Origin: Mycteria americana
Lineage: Eukaryota > Chordata > Aves > Ciconiiformes > Ciconiidae
Direction of reading: 5' to 3'
Assembly: GCF_035582795.1 (NCBI RefSeq)
Contig: NC_134368.1
Location: 14,738,001 to 14,802,000 of the forward strand
DNA: 64,000 bases
Shown: positions 25,591-36,300 of the stretch, piece after piece
Layout of the letters: each line of letters starts with the position of its first letter
Position numbering within the stretch: the stretch's first letter is position 1
The notes under the pieces: generated by a model
Seen by the model: the letters and a program-made list of their open reading frames with translations, nothing else
Told to the model about the DNA's origin: nothing
Databases searched by the model: none
Program-made: the position numbers and the translations under genes

Positions 25591-28500
25591 GGTGGTGGAG
25601 CTTCTGAAATATAGTTGCAAATACAACTGTATCCCTGGGTAGAAACCCACAAAGTCTCCATTTTGAGCAAGGGGCCACCTGGTCTGCTAACAGGGTAAGG
25701 AAACTTACTCCTGAGCTCTTGCTCCTCTTGGCGGAGGAGCTGCCATTCAACTTTTGCCTATTTAATAGAATTAATATGAATTAGCAGAATACTATGGGCT
25801 GGATCACTGCTCAGGAAATTGGAAACCTGAGCCTTCCCCAGCTTGTGGGCTCTCGGATCCACGGTTCCTGCATGTCAGGAGACAGTCCAACTCACCAGTC
25901 CGTGAGATGGGCTTTTGTGGGGCCATCTGCGGCCAGAGACACAACAGTCACGTAAGAGCAGAGAGAGGGAGGCTGACTCAGTGCCTTAGCAACTCAAGTC
26001 ACTCCTCTGGGAGAAAGAAAACTTGGGTCTCTCTCACACTCACTCCCTTCGGGCTGTTCATGCCTTTTTTTGTCTGATGATTCTGTTGTAAAATGCACAA
26101 TAGCAAAAATAGATGCAAAATGTAGATTGCCTATTCTCTGAGCCCCTGCACCAGGGAAGTCCTGTTCCAGCTCATGATGTTCACACTGTTGCAAGAAGAG
26201 TTCCAGCTACAACTGGGGCCAAGCCGGTAAACGCTATCTTTCTTGTTGGACTTTTGTTGAAGGTTTTTGTTCTGTGAAGCAAGCATGTTTCTAGGTTTCT
26301 GCTCGCTCTCATCTAGTCTATTAGGAATATAATTCATTTTTCATTGCTGCTATACTGTTATAAAGATTAAAGGTCCTATAGGAAGAGGGTGCACTTTCAA
26401 TCAAGTTCTGTCCTCTTTTCATCAAGCTATGTTAAGACAGGATGAGATGCAGTGTTCTGCAAGAGAATATACCAAAGCAATATATTTCTCCAAAGCTGCA
26501 TACATGTTTTTAGGGAAACTAGCAGGGTGACAGGGTATCAGGCTGTAACTGGGTCTGCTTCTGTAGCACCTAAACCTGCAATTTTATCTCTTAGTGAACA
26601 GAAGAACAGTATGCATCTGTTGACTTAGAACACAGTTTTTAATAAATTAAGGGCTACAATATGAAAAAATCAATTTAAAAGCAAAGAAAGACTCTGATAT
26701 GATTTTATGCTTATTTCTAACTGGAAAGTTTAACGCTGTTTTCTAAAGCATTGATTTGACATGTTCTCTGGGTCTTGTGGTCTCCTTATGTATTAGCATT
26801 AAGATGAATGTCCTAGCTTAATACCGGAAAAAATAGCATTAGTCTTTGTTGTTTCAAAAAACTGAGCAGTTCTAGAAACCTGAACAATGTTATCTAACTA
26901 GATCCCAAGTGTAAACAGAGTCCATCTTTCTTAGCTTTATGGCTGTTAAATAAAGGATGCTTTTCATTAGCAGATGCATGCACTATGTACAACATGTTGG
27001 ACCTACTATGGGACCATCAGAAATTTTTTTTGGAGGTTCAAATCAATCTCTTGATTGGAAAGAAATATCTCATAAAATGAATAAGTTTTCCAATACTTAC
27101 GAAGACATGCAGGTCACACATCACACTCTGTGTACCGCCTGCGTATTTCACTAACTGACTATCAGGGTTTGGTGTCCTGTGGAGGAACAAATTGACTTTT
27201 TTTTTTCCTATATGATCAATAAATCTCAATGTTACCATTACGGACAAAAAAAAAAATCAATATTTGTCTACATACAAGAAAATAATTTAAGGAAGCAACA
27301 AAGCAATGTCCTTGTTTTTCCTCATACCACTGAAACCTCCATATGATATTAGTGTTAATGTGGTGGCAAGGTTTGTTAAGTGAGTTGTGGAATCCTGGGC
27401 AATATACGCTCAGAAATGTCAGTCATGATGCTGCAACTACTAAAATCAGTGTGTTAATAACCAATGATTGGTGCACTTTTGCCTAATTCCCTAACTGCCC
27501 TCATGCAAACAACACACAGTGTTCCAGGGCGTTCAAGACAGGAGGTACCACAGCATTATAACAAACGCAGAAAAGAAAGATGTTTTCCTTTGATGTGTTT
27601 TGGCAATGCTCAAGTATGTTACATCACTGCTTTTTACATGGTTTTGGTCCAGGGGTGGTTGTTAATGAGAAAGATGGTTATCTGGACTTGCTTCTGATGA
27701 AATGCCAGGGACCTCTGTCTTTAACCTCCCACTTTTCCTGATTAATTTATAACTTGCGATTTTTCTCATGCTGGGACCACCAGGCATGCCTGTGGGCCGT
27801 AGACAATAGTGCTGTGTGGCTGGGCTTGTATTCAAATGGCATAACCACGTTGTACATGAGCAGGTCTTGTGATCGATCCACTGCTTCAAATTTGCTCAGT
27901 CATTTAATCAATCTCAGACCAGTTTGTTCCAATATACTATTTCAGAGCAATAAAAAATGTCCCTTATGTAACTGCTGGTGTACTCGAGGCCTGTCAGAAT
28001 TGCCTGAGATTGGCTGCATGTGCGGGAGAGGAGCGGACAAGGCTTTGTAGTTTCAGTGGAGGATCTCCTCGGGCGTTATGAGACAGGTGGAGGTGCAGAG
28101 AAGGACTTTCAGAAGTGGGCTGTGCAGAGAGTTGAGGGCAACACGTTCTCCACCCCTCCTGCTTTAAGAAACCCTCCTTCATTTCGGGAACTGGCACCCC
28201 TCACAGTGAAAGGAAGCTCTCCGCCTCAGGGTCCCGCGGTCGCCTCTCCTCTGCCGAAGCGAACGCCCGGCGGGAGCCGGCCGGGGCTGCCGGGCCGGGG
28301 AGGCCGCCCGGGGTGCTGAAGGGACAGCTCCGCGGGGGCGCGCCGGCCTCCCCGGCCCCGCGGGGGTCTCGGCGGGGCGGCGCGCCGGGCGCTCCCGGCT
28401 CCGCGGGCCGGGTACCGCGGAGCCGCCGCCCCCCGGGGCCCCGTCCCCGGCGGCGGAGCCGGCGGCGCAGGCAGCGCTCGGCGCGATCACTTCCGTGTCA

Positions 28501-28962
28501 GGGCCGGCCGCCGCCGCCGTGCCTGCTGCCTCCGCGCCGCGCTACGGGGGCCGGGCGGACGCCCTCGCAGCGGCGGGGGGGCGGCGGGGCGGAGCGGAGC
28601 GGGGCCGCCGCCACCCCCCGGGCACCAGCTGCTGCGGCAGGGAGAGGGCAGCGCCAGCCCCCCTGCCCCGGGGCCCTGGGGCTGGTTGTGCGTCCTCCCC
28701 CACCCCGGCCAGCCCTCCTCCTCTCCCCGCCGCTCCCCCTGCGGCCGCCGACCGGCCCCGAGCGGCGGGGGGCAGCGCGGAGCTGGGCCGGCCCCCCCCC
28801 CGCGGCCGCGCCCCCCCGCCCGGGCACCGCCGCAGCCGCCTCCCGCGGAGGGAGGCGGGGGGAGTGTGAGTGGCAAAGTGGGAGAAACTCCCTCCGGCTC
28901 GCTCGGGGGGCTGGGGAGATTCTGGGCTTTGCTTTATTTTTCTTCTTCTTTTTTTTTCTCCC

Positions 28963-28977
28963 CCCCCCCCCCCCAGC
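28963..28977. repeat. Poly(T) and poly(C) tract
   Basis: A T-rich run from about 28936 passes into a C run of about 15 near 28963-28977. A simple sequence in the promoter-proximal region, with the exact length open to assembly error. Confidence 0.7.
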
Positions 28978-29094
28978 CACGTAGCAGCAGGTGACTGGCG
29001 CCCGCCCGCCCGCCGGGAAGGACCCTGTTTGCACCGGCTGCGTGTGCGTGTGGAGGGCTCCCGCCTCCCCTGCCGCCCGCCCCCCGGATCACTC

Positions 29095-29100
29095 TTTATA
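29095..29100 (+). promoter_or_regulatory. CRMP1: TATA-like box upstream of exon 1a
   Basis: CTCTTTATACCGGGGG contains TTTATA in a GC-rich setting. If used, transcription would start near 29125-29130, giving a leader of about 410 bases before the ATG at 29536. The element is not a canonical TATAAA, and the island could equally drive dispersed initiation. Confidence 0.25.
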
Positions 29101-29265
29101 CCGGGGGAGCGTGTGCACTGCGGTCCTTGCTCTGGGAATCGCTGCTGCTGTTCCTATTCGTCTGGGGCTTTCCAATCACCTGCCTCTGCCACCCTCTCCT
29201 CTCCGCTCTTTGTACTTTATTTTCACGTGCTCTTTACTAACACGGCTATTTTTAAATCCCGCTCG

Positions 29266-29330
29266 GATTTCTTTCTTTCTCTCTCTTTCTCTCTTATTTT
29301 TCTTCCTTCCCACCCCCCTTTTTTTTTTCC
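29266..29330. repeat. CTTT/CTCT pyrimidine tract in leader
   Basis: TTTCTTTCTTTCTCTCTCTT and following T/C-rich sequence, then a run of T. Together with the later purine tract it gives the presumed 5' leader an extreme strand asymmetry. Confidence 0.7.
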
Positions 29331-29486
29331 GGGGGGTGGGTGGGTGGAGGGAGGTTAACGTTTGCATCTCCCTAAGGGAAAGATCCCACCAGCCAACCCA
29401 GCTCCACCACTGCCGCATCCATCCATTCATTTTTATGGTCACTAGCAGCCTATCCCGGTAGTAGAAGGTGCAGAGAAGTGGGAGGC

Positions 29487-29520
29487 AGAGAGAGAGAGAG
29501 AGGGAGGGAGGGAGGGAGAG
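29487..29520. repeat. (GA)n/(GGGA)n tract before the long-isoform ATG
   Basis: AGAGAGAGAGAGAG followed by GGGAGGGAGGGAGGGAGA, ending 15 bases before the ATG at 29536. It is probably in the 5' UTR. GA-rich promoters often bind GAGA-like or SP/KLF factors, but the role here is unknown. Confidence 0.8.
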
Positions 29521-29535
29521 ATCCGGACAGCGAGA

Positions 29536-29907
29536 ATGGCCGAGCGAAAGAGGAACTGGAATAAAGAAGATGACCTGCCTGTGTATCTAGCTAGGCCGGG
29601 TACGACAGCCCAGACACCGCGGCAGAAATACGGGGGGATGTTCGCCTCCGTGGAGGGGGCCTACGAGAACAAAACCATCGACTTCGACGCCTACAGCGTG
29701 GGGAAGAAGGGGTCCCGGACCCCGCGGAGCGGCAGCCGGCACGACATGCTGGACGGAGGGGACAACTACAGCGAGACCGCCAGCGACATCAGCGAGGTCT
29801 CCGGCTCCGTCATCAGCTCCCCGGGAGACCGGGAGGACAAGACCCCGGGCGTGGAGATCAGATACCCCGTGGGGAAAGAGCTGCTGCAGGGCCAGGACAA
29901 TGGGCAG
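29536..29907 (+). CDS. CRMP1: CRMP1 exon 1a, long-isoform N-terminal extension
   Basis: 124 codons, starting MAERKRNWNKEDDLPVYLAR and ending with DNGQ, followed by a strong donor (CAG|GTGAGC at 29908). The ATG has A at -3 and G at +4 and is the first in-frame ATG after an in-frame TAA at 29356-29358, so the start is well supported. The extension resembles the human long CRMP1 (LCRMP-1) N-terminus, with the conserved blocks EDDLPVYLARPG, TPRQKYGGMF and ENKTIDFDAYSVG, then a Ser/Thr-rich low-complexity part with SP and TP sites (TPRSGSR, SSPGDRED, KTPGVE). In mammals the long form promotes filopodia and is regulated by GSK3-type phosphorylation in this extension. The equivalent site here is probably in the SSPGDRED segment, which is inference. 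The exon ends in phase 0, so it splices in frame to exon 2 and skips exon 1b. The open frame runs on to 30150, but that part is intron. Confidence 0.93.
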
Positions 29908-29970
29908 GTGAGCGGGTCCGGAGCGGGGCCCCGGGCCGGGGGCCGGGAGCCGCCGCCCCCGCTCGCCGGG

Positions 29971-30047
29971 CGAGCCGTGCTGAACCGAGCCGTGCTGAAC
30001 CGAGCCGAGCCGTGCCGAGCCGAGCCGAGCCGAGCCGAGCCGTGCCG
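29971..30047. repeat. CGAGC pentanucleotide microsatellite
   Basis: Two copies of a 15-base unit (CGAGCCGTGCTGAAC) followed by an array of CGAGC units with occasional CGTGC variants. It starts 64 bases after the exon 1a donor, in intron 1. The array is of a type that varies in length between individuals. Confidence 0.9.
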
Positions 30048-30560
30048 CAGAGCCCCGCTCGCCGGCGCGGGGGGACGGGGGCCGCCTTCGCGGGGGAGTT
30101 TCGGCAAGGAAGGTCGGGGAGGCACGGACCCCTCCTCCCCGGCACGGTGATGCTATAGGAAGAGCCTGGCTGGCCCCTGAACTATCTCACTTGCCTGAGC
30201 TTAGTGGGGGCGGGGAGGGCGCGACCCCAGAAATCGTTTTCCTTTGTAAGTGATGGCGATGAGTTTACTCCGTTTCCCTTCTTGCCGGTAAAACGCTGCC
30301 CGTGCCGGCTGGGCTGGAGGGCAGCCCGGGCCCCCCCGGCGCCTCCCCGCCGCCCCCCGGAACAAAGCAGCCCCCGCTGCACTTCTGGGCTCGCCGGGGA
30401 AACTCCGCGGGGCCTGTCCCGGGCACAGACCCCGGCTCTGCCCCGGCCCCGGCTCTGCCCTGGCTCCCCCCGGCTCCCCGTCCGCCTTCATTGTCTCCCC
30501 GGCAGGGAGCGCGTCAGGCGGGAGGATCTGCCGGAACCTTTGGCTGCGGGGTTCCCCACC

Positions 30561-31790
30561 TCTGGGGCTGCAACCTGGGCTCATATTGTAGACTTACTTA
30601 AGGGAAAAGTGAGGCCGGTGGGGCTGGCTTGCCCCTGCCAACTGTGCTTCTCCATCTTAACCCTGCCTGTGGCACGCAGACGGGAGGCAGACCCGGGGGG
30701 GTGGCTCTCCGGGGAGCCGGGGCTGTCATTGATTTCCCCTTAGAAAGAAACGTGGCCTTGCAGTCATGTCCCTGCGTAGATGTACCCGTTCCCTTAGCAC
30801 CCAGCCTGGAGGCTGTATGGCCTGTCCACGCTCTGCTCTTTCCACAGGCTAAACTGAGAGTTTCCACTCTTTTCTCCCCCTCTTCAATTTGAGCATGAAT
30901 GGGGTGCTGGTCCTCTCTGGTCTGGGGGCTGGGTGCAGGTGCCACATGGCCTCCCGTGCAGCCTGGTGGGTGCCTGCTGTGGTGGGGACACTGGAGCGAG
31001 CAGGCAGGGCTTGATGGGACACTGCGCCTGCGATGGTGCGGCTTCGCTGCAACGACCTCAGGGTTGCCTTCAGAGGCTGCCTGCTGCAGTGCAGTCTTCT
31101 CTTTCCCAGCCCACCTGAACTCCTGTGTCTTTTCCATTAGGACCCTGGGGCATGGGAGGGTATGGCACACACTGAATGTCCCCCATCTTCTGGGACATCC
31201 CTGAGGCCTCCTCCCCATCTTCCCTGCTTCCTAGTTCAGCCTGGGACTCAGGGGAGTGAGCACATTGCACGCTACCTCCCTGGATCTCACTGTGCTTCCA
31301 AAGTTGCCTGGCTCTGGATTGGACTTGGGCGGGTGAGGAGGAGGCGGTTGGTGGTAAAGTAGGCAGTATTTGGTCACTGGCTTAGGAAGGTGCACTGTAA
31401 GCAGCGGCCACGTGCCTGACCCCTGCACAGCAGCAGCCAGAGCTTTTGGCGAGCTCCGAATGGTGATTTCAGGGGAGATGCGTCAGGGATGTGGCCTGGG
31501 TGGGACATGCCTTGTATCTCTGTGTGTGTCGCAGGGGTGTGTGCGCTAAGAGCCCCTGGCTGCTTGTCGGGGGGATTAACTTGGGTGCAGCTTTGCAGTG
31601 CCTTTTACCCTTCCTGCAGTTGTTCACGGAGCCTTAATCAAGCACCGTGGGTGGAGGGAGGCACTCTGTGAGTCAGAAAAGATGGAAAGGTTTCAATTAG
31701 CCACTTTTCCTCTCCAGCAGCTGCTGGCATAGCATCTACCTGGCCTGGCCGGGCTGTGCTGGGCTGTGCCAGCCCCCACACCCCCCCTGG
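30561..31790 (+). other. CRMP1 intron between the two first exons, plain part
   Basis: Moderately GC-rich intronic DNA for the long isoform, and upstream DNA for the short one. Many short frames are open on both strands, but none has recognisable protein character. No transposon or RNA gene seen. Confidence 0.5.
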
Positions 31791-32460
31791 GGACGGGGCA
31801 GAGCAGGGAGTGCTGCTGGGGCAGTGACAAGGAGGGCAGAGCAGGGCAGTGCTGTTGGGGTCAGAGCCACTGGTGGGACAGAGCTGGCAGTGCCATCTGG
31901 GTCAGTGCCATCGGGGACAGAGCAGGCAGTACCATGGGGTCAGAGCAGGGCAGTGCCATGGGGACAGAGCAGGAATTGCGATGGGGACAGAGTAGGGCAG
32001 TGTCATCAGGGTCAGTGACATGGGGACAGAGCAGGGCAGTGCCATGAGGGTCAGTGCTATGGGGACAGAGCAGGCCGTGCCATGGGGGACAGATCAGGGC
32101 AGTGCCATACAAACAGAGCAGGCAGTACCATGGGGAGAGAGCAGGACAGTGCCATCGGGGTCAGTGCTATTGGGCACAGAGCAGGCAGTGCCATCGGGGT
32201 CAGTGCCATGGGGGACAGAGCAGGCAGTGCCATACGAACAGAGCAGGCAGTACCATGGGGACAGAGCAAGGCAGTGCCATTGGGGTCAGTGCTATGGGGA
32301 CAGAGCAGGCAGTGCCATCAGGGTCAGTGCCATGGGGACAGAGCAGGGCAGTGCCATAGGGACACAGCAAGGCAGTGCCATCAGCGTCAGTGCCATGGGG
32401 ACACAGAAAGGCAGTGCCATCTGGGTCAGTGCTATGGGGACAGAGCAGGCCATTGCCATG
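31791..32460. repeat. Composite minisatellite between the two CRMP1 promoters
   Basis: About 670 bases built from two alternating blocks: GGGGACAGAGCAGGGCAGTGCCAT (about 23-24 bases) and a shorter GGGTCAGTGCCAT-type block (about 14-15 bases). Starts of CAGAGCAGG are spaced 23-24 bases when the long block is repeated alone and about 38-40 when both blocks alternate (31941, 31965, 31988, 32026, 32066). Lack of stop codons in the unit gives frames of 70-183 codons on both strands, which are not genes. The array ends within a few bases of CpG island 2. Confidence 0.93.
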
Positions 32461-33018
32461 TGCTGCGCGGTGGGACCCACAGCCGGGGGTTGCCCCCCGC
32501 GGTCCCCACCCTGCGGGAGCCCACGCGTGGGACCCCGCCGGTGACCTCAGCGTGCGAGCGGGGCGGTGGCGGAGCCGGGGGGCGGCGTTTCCCCGCGCCG
32601 GTGCGGGCGGGAGGGAGGCTCCGGCTGGATTGATGGGCTGGGAAGGGGGGCCGAGGGGGTAGGGGTGGGGGACAGGAGGGAAGGAAACGCTTCCTGGGTT
32701 GAGCCGAGCGAATCCTGCTCCGACCTGCAGCCGGGAGGGCGCTGCTGCCGCCGGGAGAGGCAGCGCCGCCGACCCCCCGGGAGCCGCGTCCCTGTTTTAT
32801 TGCAGCCGGAAAAAAAGGTGCCGGCTTTGCCTGGCTCCCCTTCCTCTGGGCGAGGAAACTTTGCCTCCATTACACAGCTCTGCCGGGTCGCCCCCGCCCC
32901 ACCCCGTCACCGACCGGGCTCTGAATTATTATTCTCGCATTACCACCGGTATCTTTCCGCCGGGCTCGGCTCGCTCCTCGGGGTGTGTTGCGTGCGCCCG
33001 GCGCTAGCGAGAGCCGAC

Positions 33019-33057
33019 ATGTCTTACCAGGGCAAGAAGAGCATCCCCCACATAACG
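33019..33057 (+). CDS. CRMP1: CRMP1 exon 1b, short-isoform start
   Basis: 13 codons reading MSYQGKKSIPHIT, followed by a strong donor (ACG|GTAAGC at 33058). This is the canonical start of the common CRMP short isoforms. It ends in phase 0 and joins exon 2 (SDRLLIKGG). G is at -3 and T at +4, so the start context is moderate. The same frame stays open upstream without a stop to an ATG at 32566, so the start was chosen by homology and not by an upstream stop. The exon sits in CpG island 2, with no TATA box at a suitable distance, which suggests a dispersed CpG-type promoter. Confidence 0.95.
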
Positions 33058-33283
33058 GTAAGCGGATCCCGGCACGCAGCGAGCCGCTGCCCTCGCTCCT
33101 TTGTTAGCGGGGCGGGGAAGGGCGTGAGGCGGGAGCGCAGCGGCCGCGGCCGCGCCGTGCTCCGCGGATGGCGGCGGGGGGCCCGCCGGGCTGCGGGGCC
33201 GCGGCCGAGGTTCCCCGGGGCTGGGTGGGTGCGGGCGCCGGTGCCCCCTCCCTCCTCCTGCTGGAGCTCCGGGCTGGGAGTGA

Positions 33284-33330
33284 TTTATTTTATTTTATTT
33301 TACATTTTTATTCTTTTTATTTTATTTTTT
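33284..33330. repeat. TTTTA pentanucleotide repeat
   Basis: TTATTTTATTTTATTTTA followed by related T-rich sequence, within otherwise GC-rich DNA about 230 bases after the exon 1b donor. A sharp AT island in a CpG island. A simple repeat that could vary in length. Confidence 0.85.
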
Positions 33331-36300
33331 TCCCTTTCCTCGCCCTCCGCACAGCCGGGGCTCAGCGCTGCGTTGCTCGTTCGCCACCCTGGGGCCGGCG
33401 GCGGGGGGTCGGGGCGGGGCGGGTCGGGCCGGCGGGAAGCTTGCCCCGGCGGTGGCGGGGCCGGGGGTCGGGGCCGGGGGCGGCGGTGCCGCCCTCCCGA
33501 GGAGCAGGGCCCGCGGAGGCTCGGCCGCCGGGCGAGGCAGAACAAAAGAGGGAGGGGACGATCCGCAGCACAACGTGCCCCCGCCGCCGCCGCCCCCCGG
33601 CAGCGGGCAGGGGCAGCGCACCCCCCGGCGGGGGCAGGGGGCGGCGGGTCAGGGTGGGCCGGGGGTGCGGAGGGATGGGAGGTGGGGAAACGGGGCGGGG
33701 GGGAAGCGTGGAAAATCCAAGAGCGCCATGATGCCAGCACCGACACCTCTGCGCGCTGTTAGTACATCAGGCGCGGCGGGGATCAGAAGTCAGAGCTAAT
33801 CGTAACCATCCTCTTCCGATCCGTGCCTGTCTCCCGCTAGGTGCTTTCATCCCCGAGCAGGACTACAATAGAGCGTGCTTGCCATGCCAGAAAGAAAGGA
33901 TCTGGGCTCCTTTGATTCAGTATATTGTTCCCCTTAGGTACACCGGATCGACAGGGCTGGGGATAAAGAACAGGCGGAGCTGGCGGGGAGGGGGGTTTCA
34001 GGGGAGCCCTCCCCGGGAGTCCGGTCACACGGAGGTTTTCCCCAAGCCAGGGTCGGGCTGCAGGCTGGTGCCTGCTTTCCTCTCGGGGGGCCGGATCAGT
34101 GGGTGACGGGGTCAGCGCTGCTGTGGCACCCGGGGCAGAGGTGAGCGGGGAAGCGGGGTGAGCTCAAAGAGGTTTGGCTTCGTGGAGCTTTCCCGGGAAA
34201 GCTGGCACCGTCAGGGCGCTGGGAAGCGGGGCAAGTTCCAGTAGCTGAAGAGTGGGCTGACTGGTGGGTGTGGCGACTTCCTGGGCAAACCCGATGGTTA
34301 AAGGCATGATTTGAGCCAGCGTTACAAGGCTGGTAAGCACCTCGAGGCTTTTTCATGATTTAAAAAAAAATCCTTTATCCCGAATATTTAGTCAGGAAGG
34401 GAACAGCCTCCTTCTAAAGCAGAGTTTTATGGTACCAAAATGGTGCATTTATACAGTTTTCCGCTATCAACAGGCAGCAGTGCCTGGTGGCCAAAGCTGA
34501 GCCTGGGTGTTGCCATGCCTCTTTGGGTGATGGCTCCTCACGCCTGGGTCCTCGGTGTGTCGTGTGACTTGCGGTTACCCGGGGTGCCTCCGGCCTGGGG
34601 GAGGCCCTGGCTGCCCTCTGGGTGAGTGTCAGGTGCTTGGTGTGTGGCTCAACCTTCGTCTGCAGCTGGACTGTAAACAGGTTCCCACCCATAGCTAGTT
34701 GTTTGCTCTCCAGTTTGGTGTAAAAGAAGAAACTGGAAGAATTATGAGTGTTTGCCTTGGAATCAACAGTTCATTTTAATTTCTTCACTTCTCACAAATT
34801 TCCTTCTCTGTGCTGCTGAGAGGATTGCTGGGAAAAAGAAAGCTCAAACCTCAGCCTGTTCTTTGAAATGGGATGTGTTGAAGCTTCTATAAATGAATAT
34901 TCATTAATGCTGATGTTGAGTTTTGTGACCAAATCAAAGGCATAAATTAACATTAGTGAAGTTGGCAGGCATCGGACTTGGACTGCCTTTTTTTATTTTA
35001 ATGTTTTACACTTCTGGCCCTTCTTCTCCTCCAGCAAAAAGCAAGTCAGACACTCTGCGTTATACCTTGTACGTGCTGCCCGTCCCACAACAGCCCACCG
35101 GATTTGTCTGCATGTATCTTCTGAAAGCCCCGTTCCAGTGTGGTAAATTAGATGTTTCATCCTGCCACTAAGGAAATAAATTGGAGCTTCGCATCTTCTG
35201 GGTTCTGAGGAAACGTGATAGCTCTGTAAAGTTATGCAACAACAACAGCGATGATGAAATCATATAAAAATGTCATTTGTTACTGTGCTTAACATTCCTC
35301 CCCCCTCCCCCCCTGCTCTTTGGAGCTACACCAGCTCCTGGATTCACTGGAATAGTGAGAAACTAATTTTTGACAGTGTCCTGTGTGCTGATACTTTGCT
35401 GTGGATTTTCCCGTACCAAGCTTGTGTTCCTCGCGTGGGGCAGGAGCTATCCTGAGCACATAAGACCCAGCATCCTGCCACAGCATCCAGCCACAGGCAC
35501 TCCCTGCAGTCAGTACCTGGCCAAAACTTCCCTCTGGGGTCAGGTCTGCGGCATCAGGAACTTTGTGAAGGAAGAGACAGGGGCTGGTTTCAGCTCTAAT
35601 CAGCATGGGAGTATCACCCTTGGGAAGACAACCCTGTGGTGTCCTTTCTGGGTTACTCTCCTTGGAGTAACTGCCTCCTCGTGCTTTGTCTGACCATGCC
35701 TCCCCTCCTGACCCCTTCAGACTATCAGCAGTGCCTGACTTGATAGCCCCTTCACCCCTTTCCCCCGAAGCAGCTTTATTCCTGCCTTCACTTCTCCCCT
35801 TTCTCCTGGAATTATCTAGGCCAGTAGAGACACTGTGTTGCAGACAGGCTCCCTTTGGCACCGAGCATCTCCCTGCTCTCATTTACCAAATCTGAACCTG
35901 CTTGTTTTCATTTCATTTCACCTGCCTTTTTCTTCATTTCAGCCCCTGAAAATTCATGCTTCTTGCAATTTATCCTGTTTGTGACTCTCCTGCTGCCCTT
36001 TATGAATCCCGTGCAGCATCCAGGCTTGCTGTTGTCAGCTGAGCTCCAGCACTGCTCCAGTGTAAGGTGCCATTCAGTTGTGAGTCAGACTGGAGAAACT
36101 GGGCCCCTTTTGCTGTAACTACTGTGGGAAGGACCTCTGTATTTGAAGCACCAGACCAGTCTCTGGGTGATGTAAAATAGGGATGCACTGAACCAGTAAG
36201 TGTAAGCACTTTGGTCGCATCTTCTGCACTGCATTGAAGTCCTTGGGGCTTCTCACTCCTGTGGTTCAGGAGTGTTAGCTGCGGCTGGAACAGGGTGTGC

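Larger units (their letters stand above)
18176..28204. other. Gene-free upstream region, right part
   Basis: AT-rich DNA without a recognisable gene. It contains a pyrimidine tract ending in CAG, a hairpin-forming AT repeat, two poly(A) runs and a very AT-rich patch (listed separately). GC content rises sharply only after about 28200, where CpG island 1 begins. Confidence 0.45.
28205..30560. promoter_or_regulatory. CRMP1: CpG island 1, promoter of CRMP1 long isoform
   Basis: GC content and CpG density jump at about 28205 and stay high until about 30560, against an AT-rich background. The island contains many CCGCC/GGCGG boxes suited to SP1/KLF factors and several G-run clusters (for example 28565-28600). 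It surrounds exon 1a and so is its likely promoter. Long open frames on both strands here (up to 223 codons) result from the lack of AT-rich stop codons and are not called as genes. A CACGTG E-box lies at 29224-29229. Confidence 0.8.
32455..33760. promoter_or_regulatory. CRMP1: CpG island 2, promoter of CRMP1 short isoform
   Basis: Very high GC and CpG from about 32455 to 33760, broken only by a TTTTA repeat. It surrounds exon 1b (ATG 33019). GC boxes are frequent, and G-run clusters suited to quadruplex formation lie at about 33400-33490. No TATA box is seen at a useful distance. Long frames on both strands here are composition artefacts, except that the frame of exon 1b is open upstream to 32566. 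Confidence 0.8.

Noticed and set aside
1..28204. Search for exons of the upstream neighbour (C4orf50 in human)
   Set aside because: No stretch with recognisable protein similarity and matching splice borders was found. The region is left as gene-free.
28313..29034. Long open frames on both strands (up to 223 codons) in CpG island 1
   Set aside because: Pro/Arg/Gly-rich translations in every frame are what GC-rich DNA without stop codons gives. They overlap the promoter and have no recognisable domain.
29525..29534. GGACAGCGAG as a REST/RE1 half-site before the long-isoform ATG
   Set aside because: Only the right half of the motif resembles the consensus, and the TTCAGCACC half is absent nearby.
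31766..32633. Repetitive proteins of 70-183 codons across 31766-32633
   Set aside because: They are translations of the minisatellite unit on both strands and several frames, and follow the repeat and not a gene.
33058..33762. Continuation of the exon 1b frame to a 398-codon protein
   Set aside because: A strong donor follows codon 13, and family homology resumes exactly at exon 2. The rest is intron with CpG-island composition.
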